64,000 nt of DNA. Origin: Candidatus Epulonipiscium viviparus. Its GTDB lineage: Bacteria > Bacillota > Clostridia > Lachnospirales > Cellulosilyticaceae. The stretch covers positions 1,410,528 to 1,474,527 of the forward strand of contig NZ_CP117982.1 of NCBI RefSeq assembly GCF_030708075.1. The letters run 5' to 3'. Under the pieces are notes generated by a model that was not told the DNA's origin, ran no database searches, and was given only the letters and a program-made list of their open reading frames with translations. Made by a program: the position numbers and the translations under genes. Shown here piece after piece: positions 62,317 through 64,000 of the stretch (its first letter is position 1; the number at the start of each line of letters is the position of its first letter).

Positions 62317-63657
62317 ATGATAAAAAATGAAGAATATATTGTAGAAGTGATAGATATTAATGCCAACGGAGGTGGAGTTGCAAAGTATGAGGGCATGGCG
62401 GTTTTTATACCAGGTGCAGTGCCGGGCGATGTGGCTAAAGTAAAAATTATAAAGGTCACAAAAAGTTATGCAGTGGGAAAACTCCTAGAGCTTGTGAAAG
62501 CTTCAGAACATAGAGCAGAACCGCCGTGTGTCTATGCTGCTAAATGTGGAGGATGCGTAGCGCAACATATTAAGTATGAGTTTCAGTTAAAATATAAGCA
62601 AAAGCAGGTGAAAGATTGTTTAGAACGAATTGGCAAAATTAGGGAGGTAGAAGTGCTTCCTACCATTGCAATGGAAAACCCGATCCATTATCGAAACAAA
62701 GCGCAATATCCAATAAGAGAAGTGGATGGCAAAATTCAGATTGGTTTTTACGCAGCAAAGAGTCATCAGGTAGTAGATATTGAGGACTGTGTGATAGGGA
62801 ATCAAAAGAATGGGGTCATTGTGGATGCGATACGCAAGTTTTTGAAAGATAATAAGATTTCGATCTATAATGAGGCAACTCACAAAGGTTTGGCACGGCA
62901 TTTGGTAATTCGAAATAGTATAAATTTTGATGAAGCAATGGTGTGTTTGGTTATCAATGGCAAAAAGTTGCCGCATGCACAGGACTTGGTAGAAAGGCTT
63001 CGAGCAATCCCAGGGATAACTGGAATATTGCTAAATCACAACACTGCAAAGGGAAATGTGATATTGGCAGAGCAAACAACAACGTTGGATGGAAGAGATT
63101 ATATTATGGATAAGATTGGCGAGTTGACGTTCAAAATTTCATTGCTATCATTTTTTCAAGTAAATCCAGTTCAAACTAAAGTATTGTATGATATAGCATT
63201 GGGTGTTGCGGCATTGACAGGAAGCGAAACAGTGTTAGATGCGTATTGCGGAATAGGAACAATCTCATTATTCTTAGCAAAAGAGGCAAAGAGAGTAGTG
63301 GGGGTAGAAGCAATTCCGCAGGCTGTTGCCAATGCGAACGAAAATGCACAGATAAATGGAATAGCAAATGTGGAGTTTGTATTGGGTAATGCAGAAGATG
63401 TGGTGTTAGGAGAAAAGTTTGATGTTGTAGTTGTGGACCCTCCTAGAAAAGGATGCGAAGAGGACTTTTTAAAAACTATCGTTGCCAACGCACCTGCAAA
63501 GATGGTATATATATCGTGTGACCCCGCGACACTGGCTAGAGATGTAAAATTTATGTATGAGAATGGGTACGTTGTTAATAAGGTGCAGCCGGTTGATATG
63601 TTTCCTTATACTTCGCATGTTGAGACGTGCGTGCTTTTATCTCGTCTGACAACCTAA
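62317..63657 (+). CDS. rlmD: 23S rRNA (uracil-5-)-methyltransferase RlmD/RlmCD-like
   Basis: SAM-dependent rRNA methyltransferase of the RumA family, 446 aa. An N-terminal TRAM domain (IDINANGGGVAKYEGMAVFIPGAVPGD) is followed by an Fe-S cysteine set (CVYAAKCGGCVAQH). The catalytic domain has the SAM loop VLDAYCGIGTISLFLA, DPPRKGC and the nucleophile Cys in YISCDPATLARD. ATG 62317, after GAAGGAA, is preferred to ATG 62296. Gram-positive relatives modify one or two uridines of 23S rRNA; which ones is not visible. Confidence 0.92.
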   Translation: MIKNEEYIVEVIDINANGGGVAKYEGMAVFIPGAVPGDVAKVKIIKVTKSYAVGKLLELVKASEHRAEPPCVYAAKCGGCVAQHIKYEFQLKYKQKQVKDCLERIGKIREVEVLPTIAMENPIHYRNKAQYPIREVDGKIQIGFYAAKSHQVVDIEDCVIGNQKNGVIVDAIRKFLKDNKISIYNEATHKGLARHLVIRNSINFDEAMVCLVINGKKLPHAQDLVERLRAIPGITGILLNHNTAKGNVILAEQTTTLDGRDYIMDKIGELTFKISLLSFFQVNPVQTKVLYDIALGVAALTGSETVLDAYCGIGTISLFLAKEAKRVVGVEAIPQAVANANENAQINGIANVEFVLGNAEDVVLGEKFDVVVVDPPRKGCEEDFLKTIVANAPAKMVYISCDPATLARDVKFMYENGYVVNKVQPVDMFPYTSHVETCVLLSRLTT

Positions 63658-63667
63658 TGTTAAAAAA

Positions 63668-63706
63668 AGAAAACTGTACCCGATAAATTCAAAGTACAGT
63701 TTTTTT
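63668..63706. terminator. Bidirectional terminator between rlmD and the nitroreductase gene
   Basis: AAACTGTAC and GTACAGTTT form a perfect 9-bp stem (63671-63679 with 63694-63702) with T residues on one side and A residues on the other, so it can stop both convergent transcripts. Confidence 0.88.
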
Positions 63707-63715
63707 ATATGTTAT

Positions 63716-64000
63716 TTATATAATTGTAACAGTAGGTTTTTTCCTTGTTGGGAGTTTGCTATATACTTCATCGCTGTAGCCAAAACCTATCACCGAATAT
63801 ACTGTTTGCGATTTAGTAATGTTTAAATATTCCTTTAGTTCGGTAGAATTATTGATAAAATCTGCCAAAAAGCCAAGATAGCAAGAGCCGATTTTTTTCG
63901 TGTGCATAAGAATAGTGGCCATGCTCATTTTAATCATGCAATCATCATAAGGCTTTACAGCATTTGCCTCAGTATACGCTATTAAAAGATGTGGTGCGTC
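63716..64000 (-). CDS. Nitroreductase-family protein, C-terminal part (partial)
   Basis: The frame is open to the window edge. The 94 visible residues include PHLLIAYTEANAVKPYDDCM, then MATILMHTKKIGSCYLGFLADF and VYSVIGFGYSDEVYSKLPTRK. This resembles the second half of FMN-dependent nitroreductase-like oxidoreductases, including the C-terminal GYP-type segment here read as GYSDE. Substrate unknown. The start is outside the window. Confidence 0.8.
   Translation of the reverse strand, partial: DAPHLLIAYTEANAVKPYDDCMIKMSMATILMHTKKIGSCYLGFLADFINNSTELKEYLNITKSQTVYSVIGFGYSDEVYSKLPTRKKPTVTII

Overview
The window reads as chromosome from a low-GC, Gram-positive, anaerobic, spore-forming clostridium. 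The evidence is strong GGAGG-type ribosome sites, frequent GTG/TTG starts, a dipicolinate synthase subunit, an ftsL-pbpB-spoVD division cluster, corrinoid methyl-transfer genes and HPr kinase. Secreted GH86-type agarases, a sulfatase and a mannitol PTS point to an algal diet. A Lachnospirales host of the Epulonipiscium/Cellulosilyticum kind in a marine gut would fit, but that is inference from gene content only.

Layout. 1-6541: rpoC 3' end, lone spoVFB (dpaB), a mannitol operon (mtlA-mtlD-ptsH) and glmS. 6596-10808 (minus): pyrE-mutS2-htrA. 10870-18748: uvrC-hprK, a YcxB-like membrane protein, a TIM-barrel protein, a chemoreceptor and cysK-cysE. 18899-21162: an orphan sugar-binding lipoprotein followed by gene debris, including a decayed Gfo/Idh/MocA oxidoreductase. 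21166-23484 (minus): an MmeI-like DNA methyltransferase without a nuclease domain. 23728-33728 (minus, interrupted by a plus-strand DUF6062-type gene): an algal-polysaccharide locus with a GH43-like hydrolase, a sulfatase, a beta-helix protein and two tandem secreted GH86-type enzymes. 33829-39994: a small unknown gene, prfB with its programmed frameshift, a CAP-domain protein, an amidase-domain protein, pyrK-pyrD and a NiaR-type repressor. 40085-41282 (minus): three tandem bacterial PH-domain paralogues. 41346-46442 (minus): a five-gene corrinoid methyl-transfer and reactivation cluster. 46840-62256: the division and wall cluster rsmH-ftsL-pbpB-spoVD-murE-murF-mraY-(two tiny membrane ORFs)-murD-ftsW-ftsW-divIB-ftsZ. 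62317-64000: an RlmD-like rRNA methyltransferase and a partial nitroreductase.

How the parts work together. The GH86 enzymes carry signal peptides and should act outside the cell. The sulfatase, GH43-like and beta-helix proteins lack them and should finish imported sulfated oligosaccharides inside. The corrinoid cluster has a corrinoid carrier, an MtaA-like methyltransferase with a thioredoxin-like tail, a CobW GTPase, a MetH-activation-like protein and a RACo-like reductive activator, but no substrate-specific methyltransferase, so its methyl donor is unknown. The division cluster lacks murG and ftsA at their usual places and has a duplicated SEDS gene instead. The mannitol-operon HPr keeps His15 but has Lys at position 46, where the HprK target serine normally lies, even though hprK is in the window.

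I see no tRNA, rRNA, CRISPR array, insertion sequence or recognisable riboswitch. All assignments come from reading the sequence and from memory of the families; no database search was run.
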